From positions 6,859 to 70,858 of the forward strand of contig CAZQKX010000012.1 of NCBI GenBank assembly GCA_964594065.1: a DNA stretch of 64,000 nt. The letters run 5' to 3'. Positions 62,938 through 64,000 of the stretch are shown one piece after another. The notes below the pieces were generated by a model. The model saw only the letters and a list, made by a program, of their open reading frames with translations, made no database searches and was not told the DNA's origin. A program made the translations under genes and the position numbers. The first letter of the stretch is position 1; each line of letters opens with the position of its first letter. The stretch is from 4572-13 sp964594065 (GTDB lineage Bacteria; Planctomycetota; Phycisphaerae; Sedimentisphaerales; Anaerohalosphaeraceae).

Positions 62938-64000
62938 TTATTCAAATTCCAACGTTACATTGGATAATGAAACAAAAGGTTCAAATGTGTCCCACATATA
63001 TTCAAATTCTCCACTTACATAAAATTCTGTCTCCTTTGTTGCAAACTGTAACCGAGGATACAGGTTTTGGTGTACTTGACATAGAATTGTCCGCTTACTG
63101 TCATTAGAATTTTGCTCGTCGGGAAAGATTAAACTAAGATTATATATGCTTTCATCTCCGTGAATAGGTTCAATTTTATCAACTCTAAGAAGCTCTCTTT
63201 CTATCTTCATGCCATAGTATTGTTTTGCTGTTTCCTTTTGTTGGGCCAATGGCCGACTATCTATGTCATTGCATATGCCCTTTAATGTCACTTTAAGCTT
63301 TTTCTCGTGGGGCTGTTTCTCCTCACTTGCACCTTTGTTTATTGGCAGCGAAAGACTTTCTTTTCCTGAGACTTCTTTTGCGAAATGGTTTTCTCTTATT
63401 TTATCGATATTTATTATAAGTGTAGTAAATGCTACAAGAAATAACACGGCACCTGTAATAATTATCCATAATTTTTTATACCATGGTTTTTCCTCCCCTG
63501 ATTTGGATGAGACGTTATTTATAGACTTTTGGGGTATTGGGTCTGTATGTTTTAATGTTTCCAATATTTGAGGCCAGCTCTTTTTGGGTGTTTGTTCTGG
63601 GTTAATTCCACACTTCGTAATCAGTTTTTCCGGATTTTCATGACTTTCCTCCCATAACTGAATTTTTCTTTTGGCTTCTCTTACATCACCCCAGCAATCC
63701 ACTTCTGACCAACCGTCATCAACTTCCACGGCTTTGACATAACCGCCTTTTTTATTCCTATCCAAATATCCCAAGAAACAACCTGCAAGCAATTTTTTGA
63801 CCTCAATAGTAGACCACAAATCTATCTTAGAATCAGAAGAGTCTTGTTTTATATACGGCTTTTCCCAGGGGATTATATTTATTGTTTTCTTGTATCTGAT
63901 GCTTTCATAAACTTCAATAAAAGCCTCAGCGCCTGCTTTTGAGAACTTAAATAGCCCAACACATTCACCAACGTTAGGTTTGTTAAATATCTCTTCGAAT
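62938..64000 (-). CDS. Single-pass membrane protein of unknown function (5' end outside window)
   Basis: The frame is open to the last base of the window, so the N-terminus is missing; about 353 codons are seen. The visible N-terminal part (FEEIFNKPNVGECVGLFKFS near the edge) and a Trp-rich segment (VDDGWSEVDCWGDVREAKRK) look cytoplasmic. One membrane helix follows (LWIIITGAVLFLVAFTTLII), then a charged linker and a beta-rich extracytoplasmic part ending NVTLEFE. TTG at 63819 is not the true start because coding continues upstream. It is AT-rich compared with the queC-thi region. No family recognised. Confidence 0.7.
   Translation of the reverse strand, partial: FEEIFNKPNVGECVGLFKFSKAGAEAFIEVYESIRYKKTINIIPWEKPYIKQDSSDSKIDLWSTIEVKKLLAGCFLGYLDRNKKGGYVKAVEVDDGWSEVDCWGDVREAKRKIQLWEESHENPEKLITKCGINPEQTPKKSWPQILETLKHTDPIPQKSINNVSSKSGEEKPWYKKLWIIITGAVLFLVAFTTLIINIDKIRENHFAKEVSGKESLSLPINKGASEEKQPHEKKLKVTLKGICNDIDSRPLAQQKETAKQYYGMKIERELLRVDKIEPIHGDESIYNLSLIFPDEQNSNDSKRTILCQVHQNLYPRLQFATKETEFYVSGEFEYMWDTFEPFVSLSNVTLEFE

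Overview
The window reads as part of a Planctomycetota chromosome, most likely class Phycisphaerae (Sedimentisphaerales-like). This is inferred from large secreted beta-helix and Ig-like proteins ending in dockerin-type modules, a Tat-exported Gfo/Idh/MocA + DUF1080 + TIM-barrel sugar cluster, a GldA/F/G-like ABC system with DUF4340, and unusual multi-domain sigma factors. A run of ten Ns (33545-33554) marks a scaffold gap, so this is a draft assembly, probably a MAG. I found no tRNA, rRNA, CRISPR array or recognisable transposase.

Layout. 1-6085: the 3' part of a giant secreted beta-helix protein with a strong terminator. 6332-11334: a Gld-type ABC exporter operon whose permease carries an N-terminal DUF805 domain. 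11353-18455 (minus strand): tex, an HPr-domain protein, exonuclease III and a glycosyltransferase. 18706-25375: an Rrf2 regulator, cysK, cysE, nadA, metY, nifU and nifS, which together make a cysteine-to-Fe-S-cluster supply operon with NAD synthesis embedded. 25620-31510: a CBS protein, a HAD phosphatase, an AT-rich secreted protein and polA. 31583-36072: a small membrane protein, a lipoprotein, then ETF-quinone oxidoreductase (split by the gap) and a fused EtfB-EtfA. 36353-41651: a corrinoid protein, a candidate structured RNA, an unusual sigma-70 factor, proC, an ECF sigma factor with a small membrane partner, and signal peptidase I. 41742-44934 (minus): the Tat/lipoprotein sugar cluster and a ferredoxin. 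45097-49146: ffs (SRP RNA), dnaX, recR and rpoN. 49171-54736: a glycosyltransferase, a TPP riboswitch with thiF-thiS-thiG-thiH, and a flavoprotein. 54882-58612 (minus): a UroD-family protein, a NodIJ-type ABC exporter, a zinc-ribbon protein and queF. 58691-64000: queC, a repeat island, a large secreted modular protein, a second repeat island and a partial membrane protein.

The most unusual signal is an insertion pattern seen twice. Downstream of intact thiH lies a flavoprotein gene followed by a second, diverged copy of the last 26 or so codons of thiH with its own stop. Downstream of intact queC lies a large secreted-protein gene followed by a second copy of the last 20 or so codons of queC with its own stop. 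In both cases one same-strand gene sits between a complete host gene and a duplicate of that gene's 3' end, as expected for insertion into 3' ends of protein-coding genes (site-specific, or by Campbell-type recombination of circles carrying a gene tail). A related curiosity is a 44-nt G/C-rich repeat present after queC and, in inverted orientation and in frame, inside polA, where it encodes a proline-rich insert between the two nuclease domains.
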